Shown here in pieces: positions 25,053-34,398 of a stretch of DNA of 64,000 nt. A program made the translations under genes and the position numbers. Numbering within the stretch: position 1 is the stretch's first letter; the number at the start of each line of letters is the position of its first letter. The stretch is from Micavibrio sp. UBA6147 (lineage in GTDB: Bacteria > Pseudomonadota > Alphaproteobacteria > Micavibrionales > UBA1664), in NCBI GenBank assembly GCA_002423185.1, contig DIUX01000001.1, positions 454,050 through 518,049 of the forward strand, written 5' to 3'. Under the pieces are notes generated by a model. That model searched no databases, had not been told where the DNA came from, and was given only the letters and a program-made list of their open reading frames with translations.

Positions 25053-27128
25053 GTGAACAAAGACTCCGGACTTAAAGACGACGAAACCGCCATTATAGGG
25101 GTGGTGGTCGGCAAACGGTTCAAAACCTGTTTCGCGGTTGTTCACGACAGCATCATGGCGGCGGCTTCGGTGCCGCTCGCGGCGTTGATGATTAGCCGTC
25201 CCGACCAACTCGCCATCGAAAAAACCGCGATTGTGGCGGTGTTGTTCAGTATTTTTGCGATTATCTGTTTCCGCCTTGTCGGGATGTATAAGGGAATCTG
25301 GCGCTATGCGTCGATTGGCGATTTGTTCAATATTGTCCGCGCTGCGACGTTGTCGGTTGTGTTGTTCTCGCCCTCCACCATCATGTTCGTACGCGAAGAC
25401 GGCAATGCCTATACCTTGCCGATTATGCAGTGGCTTTTGCTGATGCTCATGCTCGGCGCGCCGCGCTTGATGTACCGCGCGTGGAAAGACGGATTTATGA
25501 ACGATTTCTTTATCTTATCCGCACCGGATAAAAGTAAGAATGTGTCGAATATCCTGATGATCGGGGCGGGGGACGCGGCGGAATTATTCATCCGATCCCT
25601 CAAACAAAACCGCGTATTCGGGTATCGCGTTGTCGGGCTGCTCGATGAGCGCCGCGACCGCCAAGGGCGCGAGATTCACGGCGTTCCCGTTCTCGGCAGG
25701 CCGTCAGAGCTTGATAGGGTTCTGGATATGCTCGCCAATACCAGCAAAAGGCCGCAGCGGCTCATCTTTTCCGAGGCGGTGCCGAAAACCGGTGAAGGGC
25801 ATTTTTTATCGGCGGAAGACCTCGCCAAAAAAGTCGATCAATATGGCTTGAAAGTCGCGCGTTTGCCGAGCATGACCGAATTCAAAGACGGCCTTGCACA
25901 GGGGCAGGGGGCGCTTCAGCTCAAACCCATCGCGATTGAGGATTTATTGGGGCGGCCTCAGGCGATGCTCGACCTTGACGCGATTAAAAATTTCGTCAGC
26001 GGTGCCCGCGTCTTGATTACGGGATGCGGCGGCACGATCGGATCGGAATTAGCGCGCCAGATCGCGGCGTTTCGCCCGTCTGAACTCGTCCTCCTCGATA
26101 ACGGCGAATATAATTTATACAGCATTGATTACGATGTGCGCGACAAATGGCCGACCTTGAACGTCTCAAGCTATATTTGCTCCATCCGCGACCATGCGGC
26201 GCTGGGACGCATTTTTGACCATCATAAACCGGAATTAGTGTTCCACGCCGCCGCCTTGAAACATGTGCCTTTGGTCGAATTAAACCCGTGTGAGGGGATT
26301 TTGACCAATGTGGTCGGCACCCGTAATGTTGCGGAATGTGCCCGCCGATATGGCGCCCGCGCGATGGTTCAGATTTCAACCGACAAAGCCGTCAACCCGA
26401 CCAACGTGATGGGGGCGAGCAAGCGCCTCGGCGAATATTACGCGCAGGCACTTGACCTTGATGGCATCAAGGGCAAACACAAAGCCGCCTCACAAAACGC
26501 GAAAGAAGACACGGCCTCGGACACCAGAACGCGGTTTATCACCGTGCGGTTCGGCAATGTTTTGGGATCCAGCGGGTCGGTTGTGCCGCTCTTCCGCAAA
26601 CAGCTTGAAAACGGCGGCCCGTTGACCGTGACGCACCCCGACATCAAGCGCTATTTCATGACGGTGAAAGAGGCGGTGAGCCTTGTTCTGCAAGCCTCCG
26701 CCCACGGTATGGTGAGCGATGAGGACAGAGGCCGGATTTTCGTGCTGGATATGGGCGAGCCGATGAAGATCGTCGATGTGGCGCGCCAGATGATCCGCCT
26801 TGCCAATCTTCAACCGGATGTTGACATTAAGATCGTGTTTTCCGGCCTGCGCCCCGGTGAGAAGTTGTTCGAGGAATTATTCGACCGCAATGAAAAGCCG
26901 GTCGAAACCGGAATCCCCGGTGTGATGGCGGCGATTCCGCAGCCGATTGACCTGTCTTTACTCGCCAAAACCATTGACCATCTTGATGTTTTGGCCAATG
27001 AGGGGGATGAGGACGGCATCATTCGTAAACTCGCCTCCGTCGTCCCTGGCTACCAAAAAGAAAGCTATGACCAAAGCTCGCCCATGGCGAAGAATAAAAA
27101 AACCAGAAAAGAGGCGAAAGATGCTTGA
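25053..27128 (+). CDS. nucleotide-sugar 4,6-dehydratase, CapD/PglF/WbpM type
   Basis: The 691-residue inner-membrane enzyme has four N-terminal membrane helices, a first Rossmann fold (IGAGDAAELFIRSLKQN), then the catalytic SDR domain with TGCGGTIGSELARQIA. The active-site stretch STDKAVNPTNVMGASKR has Thr-Asp-Lys plus Met where classical SDRs have Tyr, as in PglF. Such enzymes convert UDP-GlcNAc to the 4-keto-6-deoxy sugar that feeds bacillosamine, QuiNAc or FucNAc synthesis for surface glycans. Start is GTG at 25053. No other glycan genes adjoin it, which is unusual for this family. Confidence 0.9.
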   Translation: MNKDSGLKDDETAIIGVVVGKRFKTCFAVVHDSIMAAASVPLAALMISRPDQLAIEKTAIVAVLFSIFAIICFRLVGMYKGIWRYASIGDLFNIVRAATLSVVLFSPSTIMFVREDGNAYTLPIMQWLLLMLMLGAPRLMYRAWKDGFMNDFFILSAPDKSKNVSNILMIGAGDAAELFIRSLKQNRVFGYRVVGLLDERRDRQGREIHGVPVLGRPSELDRVLDMLANTSKRPQRLIFSEAVPKTGEGHFLSAEDLAKKVDQYGLKVARLPSMTEFKDGLAQGQGALQLKPIAIEDLLGRPQAMLDLDAIKNFVSGARVLITGCGGTIGSELARQIAAFRPSELVLLDNGEYNLYSIDYDVRDKWPTLNVSSYICSIRDHAALGRIFDHHKPELVFHAAALKHVPLVELNPCEGILTNVVGTRNVAECARRYGARAMVQISTDKAVNPTNVMGASKRLGEYYAQALDLDGIKGKHKAASQNAKEDTASDTRTRFITVRFGNVLGSSGSVVPLFRKQLENGGPLTVTHPDIKRYFMTVKEAVSLVLQASAHGMVSDEDRGRIFVLDMGEPMKIVDVARQMIRLANLQPDVDIKIVFSGLRPGEKLFEELFDRNEKPVETGIPGVMAAIPQPIDLSLLAKTIDHLDVLANEGDEDGIIRKLASVVPGYQKESYDQSSPMAKNKKTRKEAKDA

Positions 27129-27154
27129 CTTTGATGCAGCGGATGCTCTATCGT
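27125..27154 (+). promoter_or_regulatory. candidate promoter of rpmB
   Basis: TTGACT (27125-27130) and TATCGT (27149-27154) with an 18-base spacer fit a sigma-70 promoter. It overlaps the last codons of the dehydratase gene and lies about 120 bases before rpmB, leaving a leader of over 100 bases. Confidence 0.4.
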
Positions 27155-27277
27155 CCGGCTCTGATTTATAGTACAGCAAGCCTTTATGCGTATTTTGAAC
27201 TGAACGTTTGAACCGAGGCTCGTTGGACTGTTACCCGAGAATTTTTGTTGAAGACATATAGAATAAGGAATTAAGCA

Positions 27278-27571
27278 ATGTCCCGTCGTTGCGTTGTTAC
27301 AGGCAAAGCCGTTATGAGCGGAAACAATGTTTCCCACGCGAATAACAGAACCCGTCGTCGCTTCCTGCCCAATATTCAGGACACGAGCGTATTCAGTGAA
27401 TCACTGGGTCGTCAGGTAAAACTCAAAGTCACCGCAGCCGGCCTGCGCACGATTGAGCACAATGGCGGCTTTGACAAATGGGTTTTGTCGATTGCTCCGA
27501 CCAAGGTTGACCCGTCTTTGAAAAAAGTTCGCTCACAAGTCGAAAAAACGGTTAACGCAAAAACCGCGTAA
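27278..27571 (+). CDS. rpmB: 50S ribosomal protein L28
   Basis: The 97-residue basic protein starts [25 protein letters not shown] (key parts [12 protein letters not shown] and SHANNRTRR), the L28 signature, and continues [16 protein letters not shown]. Length fits the alphaproteobacterial long form. A purine-rich AAGGAA site precedes the start. It is followed by tgt after 39 bases; rpmG is not adjacent. Confidence 0.97.
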   Translation: MSRRCVVTGKAVMSGNNVSHANNRTRRRFLPNIQDTSVFSESLGRQVKLKVTAAGLRTIEHNGGFDKWVLSIAPTKVDPSLKKVRSQVEKTVNAKTA

Positions 27572-27610
27572 TGACCGCGTTTGCGCTCTTGCTAAAAGGC
27601 GGATTTAAGC

Positions 27611-28792
27611 GTGTCTGAAACGACTTACCCGAATTTCTCTTTCGAGATTAAACACAAATCGCCGTCCTCGCACGCAAGGCTTGGGCGGCTTTTGACGCCT
27701 CATGGCGCGATTGACACCCCCAATTATATCTTCTGTGGCACCAAGGCTGCGCTGCGCTCTATGACGGCGGCGCAGGCGAAATCATTGGGCGCAGATATTA
27801 TTTTGTCCAACACCTATCATTTGATGATCCAACCCGGCGCCGATGTTGTTGAAAAGCTCGGCGGTTTGCACGCCATGATGGGATGGGACGGGCCGATGCT
27901 CACCGACAGCGGCGGGTTTCAGATTTTCTCGATGGGGCATGGCACGATTGCCGATGAAATCAAAGGCCGCCGCAATGACGGGCGCGATAAGATGCTCCTT
28001 AATATCTCCGAAGAAGGCGCGGTCTTTAAATCCTATATGGGCGGCGGCGAGATTACCCTCACGCCCGAAAGCTCGATGCAGATTCAGCGTAAATTAGGCG
28101 CCGATTTGATTGTCCAGCTTGATGAATGCACCGCCTTTCACGTTGACAAGGATTACACCGCGAAATCGATGCGGATGAGCCACCGTTGGGGCGACCGTTC
28201 CTTGGCCGAATTTAAACGCACCAATGACGGCAAGCAAGCGGTTTACGGCATTATGCAAGGCGGGGTGTATCAGGATTTGCGCCAAGAAAGCGCCGAATAT
28301 ACGCGTGACCGCGACTTTTTCGGCACGGCGATTGGCGGCTCGCTCGGCGGCTCGCGGGCACAGATGGTCGACGTTGTCGGCGTGTGTATGCAATACGCCC
28401 ACCCAGATCGTCCTGTGCATTTGCTCGGCATTGGCGGGATTCAAGACGTGTTTGATAATGTGCGGCTCGGGATTGATACGTTTGATTGCGTGTCGCCGAC
28501 GCGGATTGCGCGCCATGGATGGGCGTTATCCAAGGGCGCCCCGCGTGAGCGCTTGAATATGCGCAATGCGCGGTTCCGCGATGACACGACCCCGCTCGCC
28601 GCCGACCAAGATAATCCCGCCTCGCAATTTTCGCGCGGGTATTTGCACCACCTTGTGAAGGCGCATGAGCCGCTTGCGATTCATATTTTGTCGATGCACA
28701 ATGTCGCGACGATTACCCGCTTGATGCGCGAGATTCGCGCCGCGATTGCCACTGATACACTCGATCAGCTTGAAAAAGAATGGATCGTTTGA
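27611..28792 (+). CDS. tgt: queuine tRNA-ribosyltransferase Tgt
   Basis: Tgt exchanges guanine-34 of GUN-anticodon tRNAs for preQ1. In 393 residues, the catalytic elements are LTDSGGFQIFSMG (nucleophile region Asp), ALGG-like GGSLGGSRAQM, and FDCVSPTRIARHGWA (second Asp). The terminal zinc site normally has CxCxxC plus His, whereas here the C-terminal segment reads LNMRNARFRDDTTPL with no such Cys cluster, so the usual zinc-binding motif is apparently missing. Starts at GTG 27611. Co-directional with rpmB and upp. Confidence 0.93.
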   Translation: MSETTYPNFSFEIKHKSPSSHARLGRLLTPHGAIDTPNYIFCGTKAALRSMTAAQAKSLGADIILSNTYHLMIQPGADVVEKLGGLHAMMGWDGPMLTDSGGFQIFSMGHGTIADEIKGRRNDGRDKMLLNISEEGAVFKSYMGGGEITLTPESSMQIQRKLGADLIVQLDECTAFHVDKDYTAKSMRMSHRWGDRSLAEFKRTNDGKQAVYGIMQGGVYQDLRQESAEYTRDRDFFGTAIGGSLGGSRAQMVDVVGVCMQYAHPDRPVHLLGIGGIQDVFDNVRLGIDTFDCVSPTRIARHGWALSKGAPRERLNMRNARFRDDTTPLAADQDNPASQFSRGYLHHLVKAHEPLAIHILSMHNVATITRLMREIRAAIATDTLDQLEKEWIV

Positions 28793-28825
28793 AACGCCTG
28801 AATATTATTTTAAGAGGCACATACC

Positions 28826-29527
28826 ATGGAGAATGACAGCATGTCCACCGCCCCAGCCACTGCCTCTTGTGCCTCCATCCCCGACCATTTGAACCCCGAT
28901 ATTGTGCATGTGTCGAACCACCCGTTAATCCTTGATCGTTTGGCGCGGCTGCGGGATAAGGCGTGCAACACCGAGGATTTTCGCCGCAATATGGAGCAAA
29001 TCTCCTATATGCTCGCCTATGAAGCCTGCGCCCATTTGAAGACTCAGGACGTCACCGTTCAAACCCCTTTAACCGCCATGACGGGGCAACGCTTTAACCG
29101 CTTGCCGCCGGTGATCGTGCCGATTTTGCGCGCCGGTCTTGGCTTGACCAAAGGGTTTGAATATTTGCTCCCCGAATGCGTGGTTGGTCACATAGGTATG
29201 TACCGCGATGAGGACACCAAGCGCCCTGTGGATTATTTGTTGCGCTTGCCGCGCGATATGAATCGGCCTGTTTTCTTGCTCGACCCGATGCTCGCAACGG
29301 GGCATTCCAGTTTACGCGCAGCCGAAATCCTGATCGAAAAAGGCGCCAAGGAAGAAGATATTATCTGTGTTTTCCTCATCGCTGCGCCGGAAGGCTTGGC
29401 TTTGTTCCAAAACCGCTTCCCCAAAATGCATATTCATCTCGCCGCGATTGATTCCCATTTGAACGAACACGCCTTCATTGTACCGGGGCTTGGCGATGCG
29501 GGTGACCGCCTGTTAGGAACTGAGTAA
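28826..29527 (+). CDS. upp: uracil phosphoribosyltransferase
   Basis: Upp salvages uracil to UMP with PRPP. The 233-residue product has the PRPP-binding loop FLLDPMLATGHSSLRA and the uracil-binding C-terminal region IDSHLNEHAFIVPGLGDAGDRL. IVPILRAGLGLTKGFEYLLP is also a family mark (quoted IVPILRAGLG). An N-terminal extension of about 25 residues precedes the conserved core. The ATG at 28826 has AGAGG upstream; ATG 28841 is possible. The gene lies 33 bases after tgt. Confidence 0.95.
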   Translation: MENDSMSTAPATASCASIPDHLNPDIVHVSNHPLILDRLARLRDKACNTEDFRRNMEQISYMLAYEACAHLKTQDVTVQTPLTAMTGQRFNRLPPVIVPILRAGLGLTKGFEYLLPECVVGHIGMYRDEDTKRPVDYLLRLPRDMNRPVFLLDPMLATGHSSLRAAEILIEKGAKEEDIICVFLIAAPEGLALFQNRFPKMHIHLAAIDSHLNEHAFIVPGLGDAGDRLLGTE

Positions 29528-29587
29528 TCTTTTTGCCGTTATAATAAGACCTTACCCAATTTTAATTTTGGGTTTATAATAGGTTTT

Positions 29588-31090
29588 ATGGCAGACAGCA
29601 CGCTCGATTATCGTGAGTTCTTTCACGCATCGCCTCTGGCCAGATTGGTGTTGGAGGCAGACACAGCCCGAGGTTATCCTGTACTGGATGCCAACAAGGC
29701 TGCGTCCGCTTATTTTGACCTCAGCGTTGAGCAGATGCAGGGCGCGAGTTTGAGCGACTTTTTGGAAGCCGAAAACTCCGACCATATTTTGCGCGCCCTC
29801 GGCGTGTCGATGAATTCCCAAAGCCCCGTGACGATTCAAGCCTTGCCGCGATTGCCGGGGGGATTGCGGGTGCAATCCTTTGTGATTAACCCGATTATGG
29901 ATGCCGATGGAAAGCCGCGCTGGCTGGATATGCAGGCGCGCCCCGCGCCGGTCGATCAACAGGCGATTGAACGCGAGCGCGATGACGCGATTTCGTTGCT
30001 CGCCTCGGTCTTTGACGTCAGTGAAATGGGCATCACCGTCACCGACCATCACGGGCGAATTGTAAAGGTGAACGAGGCGTTCTTGAAGTCCTACGGATGG
30101 GCATCGACCGATTTGATCGGCGAAAAATTCACGGTGTTGTTGCCGGAAGACGACCACGATATCGGGTGGAAAAAACACCGCCGCGGCCTGAATGAAGGGG
30201 TGCGAATCTATGGCGAGAGCCGCGTAAAGATGAAAAGCACCGCCATCGCCAACGTGATTATATCCTCCGTTTGCCTTGAGTTGAGCCAAAAGCGGAAATT
30301 CATGGTCAGCACGATTGTCGATATCACGCATTTAAAGGCGATGGAACGCAAATTGCGCCAAGCCAAAGAAGACGCCGACGCCGCCAACATCGCCAAATCG
30401 GCGTTTTTGGCGAATATGAGCCATGAGCTTCGCACCCCGCTCAACGCGATTATCGGGTTTTCGGACATGATGATTAACCAAACCCTTGGCCCCATCGGCA
30501 ACGACCATTACCGTGAATATCTCGGCGATATTCATTTCAGTGCCAATCACTTGCTGGCGATTATCAACGGCGTTTTGGACATGTCGAAGATTGAAGCCGG
30601 CAAAATGAAACTGGACGAAGAACCGGTCGATATTGTCGGCCTGATTGAGTCTGTGCGCCGCATCATGGTTGCGCGGTCAATGGAAAAAGACATCAACCTT
30701 ACCATCGAAACGGAAGGCGTTGTGCCGCGCCTGTCGATTGACGAACGATTGATCCGTCAGGTGTTGATTAACCTTGTCACCAATTCGATCAAGTTCTCAC
30801 CCTCCGGCAAGGAGATCGAGATTTATGTTGCGCGGGATGATAAAGGCCTCAGCATGCAAGTGCGTGACCACGGTGTCGGCATCCCCGAACATTTGATTGA
30901 AGAAGTCCTTCAACCCTTTGGGCAGGTCAACGACCCGTCCATCAATAAGGGGCAGGGGACGGGGCTTGGCTTGCCGCTAGCCAAGGCGATGATGGAACTG
31001 CACAGCGGCAGCCTCACAATCCGCGCCACAAGCGGCGGCGGGACAACAGTGGATTGCCGTTTCCCTCCAAATCGTATAATAAATACGTGA
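29588..31090 (+). CDS. PAS-domain sensor histidine kinase
   Basis: The 500-residue kinase has two N-terminal PAS-like domains (about residues 1-125 and 135-255), the second with GITVTDHHGRIVKVNEAFL. HisKA follows, with the phospho-His at about residue 278 (ANMSHELRTPLNAIIGF), then HATPase_c with NLVTNSIKFSPSG, DHGVGIP and GTGLGLPLAKAMMELH. There are no membrane segments, so it senses a cytoplasmic cue. No response regulator adjoins it; an orphan partner must be elsewhere. It precedes fur by 45 bases but has no obvious link to it. Confidence 0.92.
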   Translation: MADSTLDYREFFHASPLARLVLEADTARGYPVLDANKAASAYFDLSVEQMQGASLSDFLEAENSDHILRALGVSMNSQSPVTIQALPRLPGGLRVQSFVINPIMDADGKPRWLDMQARPAPVDQQAIERERDDAISLLASVFDVSEMGITVTDHHGRIVKVNEAFLKSYGWASTDLIGEKFTVLLPEDDHDIGWKKHRRGLNEGVRIYGESRVKMKSTAIANVIISSVCLELSQKRKFMVSTIVDITHLKAMERKLRQAKEDADAANIAKSAFLANMSHELRTPLNAIIGFSDMMINQTLGPIGNDHYREYLGDIHFSANHLLAIINGVLDMSKIEAGKMKLDEEPVDIVGLIESVRRIMVARSMEKDINLTIETEGVVPRLSIDERLIRQVLINLVTNSIKFSPSGKEIEIYVARDDKGLSMQVRDHGVGIPEHLIEEVLQPFGQVNDPSINKGQGTGLGLPLAKAMMELHSGSLTIRATSGGGTTVDCRFPPNRIINT

Positions 31091-31135
31091 CATAAAGATC
31101 GTATAGATAAACCGAACAAGAAATAAGGATGAATC

Positions 31136-31561
31136 ATGAATGATTCTCTCGACCTCGCGGAGCTTGAAGAGCGCTGCGCCAGTGCTGGGCTGAAGATGAC
31201 AGGCCAGCGTAAATTGATCCTCAAAGTCTTGACCGAGGCGGGCGACCACCCCTCGGTTGAAACGCTGTATGAACGCGCCAAGGAACTCGACCCGTCGGTG
31301 AGCATGGCAACCGTGTATCGCACCGTCAATTTGCTGGATGAGCTGGGCTTGATCGTCCGCCATGAATTCAAGGAGAGCTTCGCGCGGTTCGAAGTGAACG
31401 CCGAACATCACCACCATTTGATCGACCTTGAAACCGGCGCGGTCATTGAATTCCAAAATGGCGAGCTTGAGATTTTGAAAGAGCGTATCGCGAATGAGCT
31501 TGGATATGAGCTTGTCGATCATACGCTTGAGCTGTATGGTCGCAAAATTCGCAATCATTGA
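31136..31561 (+). CDS. fur: ferric uptake regulator family protein Fur/Mur
   Basis: The 141-residue regulator has the winged helix GLKMTGQRKLILKVL and MATVYRTVNLLDELGLI, and the metal site AEHHHHLIDLETGAVIEF, where His residues bind Fe or Mn. The ending HTLELYGRKIRNH matches alphaproteobacterial Fur/Mur rather than Irr or Zur. It would repress iron- or manganese-regulated genes. Two Fur-like boxes are visible in the window, before the Bfd-type gene and before the suf operon. The CxxC motifs of structural-zinc Fur proteins are absent. Stop codon overlaps the region just before prfC. Confidence 0.92.
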   Translation: MNDSLDLAELEERCASAGLKMTGQRKLILKVLTEAGDHPSVETLYERAKELDPSVSMATVYRTVNLLDELGLIVRHEFKESFARFEVNAEHHHHLIDLETGAVIEFQNGELEILKERIANELGYELVDHTLELYGRKIRNH

Positions 31562-31590
31562 TTTTATATTTAACCTTTTGCCGCAAGCGT

Positions 31591-33168
31591 ATGACGACCA
31601 TGCCCGATTTTGACGATATTCTCTCCCGCCGCCGCACCTTCGCGATTATTTCGCACCCCGATGCGGGAAAGACGACACTGACCGAAAAACTGTTGTTATT
31701 CGGCGGCGCGATTCAAATGGCGGGAATGGTCAAGGCGAAGGGCGACAAGCGCCGCGCGCGGTCGGACTGGATGAAGGTTGAGCAAGAGCGCGGAATCTCC
31801 GTCGCCTCATCGGTCATGACGTTTGAATATGACGGCTATACGTTCAACCTTCTCGACACTCCGGGGCATGAGGATTTCAGTGAAGACACATACCGCACCT
31901 TAACGGCGGTGGATAGTTGCATCATGGTGCTGGACGCCGCGAAAGGGATTGAGGCGCAGACCCTCAAACTCTTTGAAGTCTGCCGGATGCGGAATATCCC
32001 GATCATCACCTTTATCAACAAAATGGACCGCGACGCACAGGATGTCTTTGACCTGCTCGATGAGGTTGAGCAGCGCTTGGCACTCGACGTATCCCCCGCG
32101 ACATGGCCGATCGGCATGGGGCGCGATTTCAAGGGATGCTACCATTTATGGGATGACACACTCGCCTTGATGGAGCGCGGCGCAACGGCGACGGCTCTGA
32201 CATGCCGAGGCTTGGATGACCCAGAAATTGACAAACACATCCCCCAGCACCTCGCCCAAGGCCTGCGCGAGGGGGTGGATATGGTGAAGGGGTTATGCCC
32301 CGCCTTTGACCTTCAATCTTACCGCGAAGGCCACATGACGCCGGTGTTTTTCGGCAGTGCGATTAATAATTTCGGGGTGCGTGAATTGCTGCACGGTATT
32401 CGCGATGTCGCGCCGCGCCCACGCGCCCAAAAAACCGCCCAGCGCATGATCGAACCGGATGAAAACAAGGTCGCAGGCTTTGTATTTAAAATTCAGGCCA
32501 ATATGGACCCCAAGCACCGCGACCGTATTGCGTTTACGCGCCTGTGTTCCGGCGAATTCAAAAAGGGCATGAAACTCAAACACGTTCGCTCCGGCAAGCA
32601 ACTCACCATTCACACGCCGTTGATCTTTATGGCGCAAGACCGTGAATCGGCGGAAACGGCATGGGCGGGCGATATTATCGGCATCCCGAACCACGGCAAT
32701 TTGCGCATTGGTGATGCCTTGACGGAAGGCGAGGATTTGACCTTCGCCGATATTCCGAGCTTCGCGCCAGAATTGATGCAGCGTGTCAGCACCGAAGACC
32801 CGATGAAATCCAAACATCTTGGTGAGGCGTTGCAGCAATTGGCCGAAGAAGGCGCGGCGCGGGTGTTTAAACCCAAATACGATTCCGGCTGGATTGTCGG
32901 GGTAATCGGGGCGTTGCAGTTTGATATTCTCGCCGACCGCATCCGCACGGAATATAACATTCCGGTGAAGTTCGAGGGGACGTCGCTCTATACCGCCCGT
33001 TGGGTTCACGCCGAAGATTCCAAAAAGATGAAGGAATTTCTGGATAAAAACCAGTCGGCCTTGGCGGCGGATCACGACAATGACCCTGTGTTTTTGGCGC
33101 GTAATGCGTGGCATTTGGGCGATACGCAGCAAAAATTCCCTGATATTCAATTCGCGGCGACCAAGTAA
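31591..33168 (+). CDS. prfC: peptide chain release factor 3
   Basis: RF3 is the GTPase that recycles RF1 and RF2 after termination. The 525-residue product shows the GTPase loops SHPDAGKTTLTEKLLLFG (P loop), LLDTPGHEDFSEDTYRTL (G3) and FINKMDRDAQD (G4), and the RF3-specific IQANMDPKHRDRIAFTR. Start at ATG 31591 is chosen because the conserved core begins soon after; ATG 31600 is also possible. Its stop overlaps the next start by one base. Confidence 0.95.
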   Translation: MTTMPDFDDILSRRRTFAIISHPDAGKTTLTEKLLLFGGAIQMAGMVKAKGDKRRARSDWMKVEQERGISVASSVMTFEYDGYTFNLLDTPGHEDFSEDTYRTLTAVDSCIMVLDAAKGIEAQTLKLFEVCRMRNIPIITFINKMDRDAQDVFDLLDEVEQRLALDVSPATWPIGMGRDFKGCYHLWDDTLALMERGATATALTCRGLDDPEIDKHIPQHLAQGLREGVDMVKGLCPAFDLQSYREGHMTPVFFGSAINNFGVRELLHGIRDVAPRPRAQKTAQRMIEPDENKVAGFVFKIQANMDPKHRDRIAFTRLCSGEFKKGMKLKHVRSGKQLTIHTPLIFMAQDRESAETAWAGDIIGIPNHGNLRIGDALTEGEDLTFADIPSFAPELMQRVSTEDPMKSKHLGEALQQLAEEGAARVFKPKYDSGWIVGVIGALQFDILADRIRTEYNIPVKFEGTSLYTARWVHAEDSKKMKEFLDKNQSALAADHDNDPVFLARNAWHLGDTQQKFPDIQFAATK

Positions 33169-34223
33169 TGTGGCGCGGGACGGCGGCGGATCATAAGAAA
33201 ACGTCACGCATAGCGCGCGGCGCGGGCGAGATTGTCTGTGCCCTGACGATTATCCTTTTGGCCGCGGTCTATGGCTCGCTCTTTGCGCGGTGGCATTATG
33301 GCGCCGATTTGCTCACCCATTTTATGGCGCAATATTTGTGCGGGGCGTTGGTTATTGGGGCGCTGGCACTGGGTTTGCGGCATTATGCAGCGGCGATGGC
33401 GGCGGGGCTCGCGCTGTGCGTATGCGTGGTGGTCTATGCCGCTCCGATGATGCGGCCTGTGCCGGAGCTAGCCGCGGGAACGGATACGCCTGTCACAATC
33501 CTGCATGTGAATATGCGGGTGATGAACCGCGATACGGATGAAATCATCGCCCTTATCAAGGCGCAAGACGCCGATGTCGTGAACGTACAGGAAGCCAGCC
33601 ACGCATTGAGCGACGCGGTGAAGGCCGAGCTTGCGGAGCGTTATCCGACACAGTTTCACGACCCCGCCAAAGATTCATATGGCACTGTGCTGATGACGCG
33701 CCTACGCACGGTTGATTATAAAGTTCACCCGTTGAACGGCCCGCAATTCACCAACAAAATGCATGAGATACGCTTTGCCTTGATGCCTGAAAATGAGGGG
33801 GCGGAACAGGCACAATGGCGGTTCTTTTCGCTCCATACGCGCCAGCCTGTCGGCAAACTCAATGCCGCGCAGCGGAATTTTGAAATGGCAACGGCGGCGG
33901 ACATCATAGAACAAGCAAAAGCCGAAAACCCGACCGCGCCGATCATCCTTGCGGGGGATTTGAACACCACGTCATACTCGCCGTTCTTTCGGCGCTTGGT
34001 GGAGAATACGAATATGCGCTATGCGGGGCAGCGGGCGGCTTTAACAACACCGACATGGCCGAATCAGTTCCGTTTTGGCCTGTTGCAAATCCAGATCGAC
34101 CATATTTTATATGATCCGCGCGGCGTGACACTTGATGATTGGCGCACGGTGCCGATCAACGGGTCGGATCATAAGGCGATTATGGCGCATTTACGCATCC
34201 GCAGCGCGGAAAAACCTCAATAA
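33168..34223 (+). CDS. membrane-anchored endonuclease/exonuclease/phosphatase-family protein
   Basis: The 351-residue product has about three N-terminal membrane helices (residues 20-90) and then an EEP-fold domain. Catalytic marks are ILHVNMRV, VVNVQEAS (Glu), AGDLNTTSYSPFF (Asp, Asn), IQIDHILYD and the final GSDHKAIMAHL (Asp-His). Substrates of this family range from nucleic acids to phospholipids and inositol phosphates; I cannot assign one. The start ATG overlaps the prfC stop (TAATG), so the two are translationally coupled. Confidence 0.85.
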   Translation: MWRGTAADHKKTSRIARGAGEIVCALTIILLAAVYGSLFARWHYGADLLTHFMAQYLCGALVIGALALGLRHYAAAMAAGLALCVCVVVYAAPMMRPVPELAAGTDTPVTILHVNMRVMNRDTDEIIALIKAQDADVVNVQEASHALSDAVKAELAERYPTQFHDPAKDSYGTVLMTRLRTVDYKVHPLNGPQFTNKMHEIRFALMPENEGAEQAQWRFFSLHTRQPVGKLNAAQRNFEMATAADIIEQAKAENPTAPIILAGDLNTTSYSPFFRRLVENTNMRYAGQRAALTTPTWPNQFRFGLLQIQIDHILYDPRGVTLDDWRTVPINGSDHKAIMAHLRIRSAEKPQ

Positions 34224-34276
34224 ATCCGTCACATGAACGATAATTAATGCGTTTATGCTTGAAACCGATCATCGAA

Positions 34277-34351
34277 TTGGCATATAACACCGTGACTATA
34301 TAGGACTGATTTGGTACTAAATGAGAATGATTTGCAAGTACAAGCACTTGC
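34277..34351 (+). promoter_or_regulatory. suf operon control region: Fur-like box and inverted repeat
   Basis: TGAGAATGATTTGCA (34322-34336) matches 12 of 15 positions of the Fur 7-1-7 consensus. Overlapping its end, GCAAGT/ACTTGC (34334-34339 with 34346-34351) forms an inverted repeat that could bind the Rrf2-type regulator encoded next. A weak promoter candidate TTGGCA/TATATA (34277-34282, 34297-34302) has a short 14-base spacer. The first gene starts at 34399. Confidence 0.5.
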
Positions 34352-34398
34352 CGGCATCGGAACCAAAGCGGCATCCCCCCGTTTGAAGAAATGACAGA

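Noticed and set aside
29554..29573. ACCCAA/TTGGGT hairpin after upp as a terminator
   Set aside because: Only six paired bases with an AT-rich interior and no proper T-run; too weak to list as a feature.
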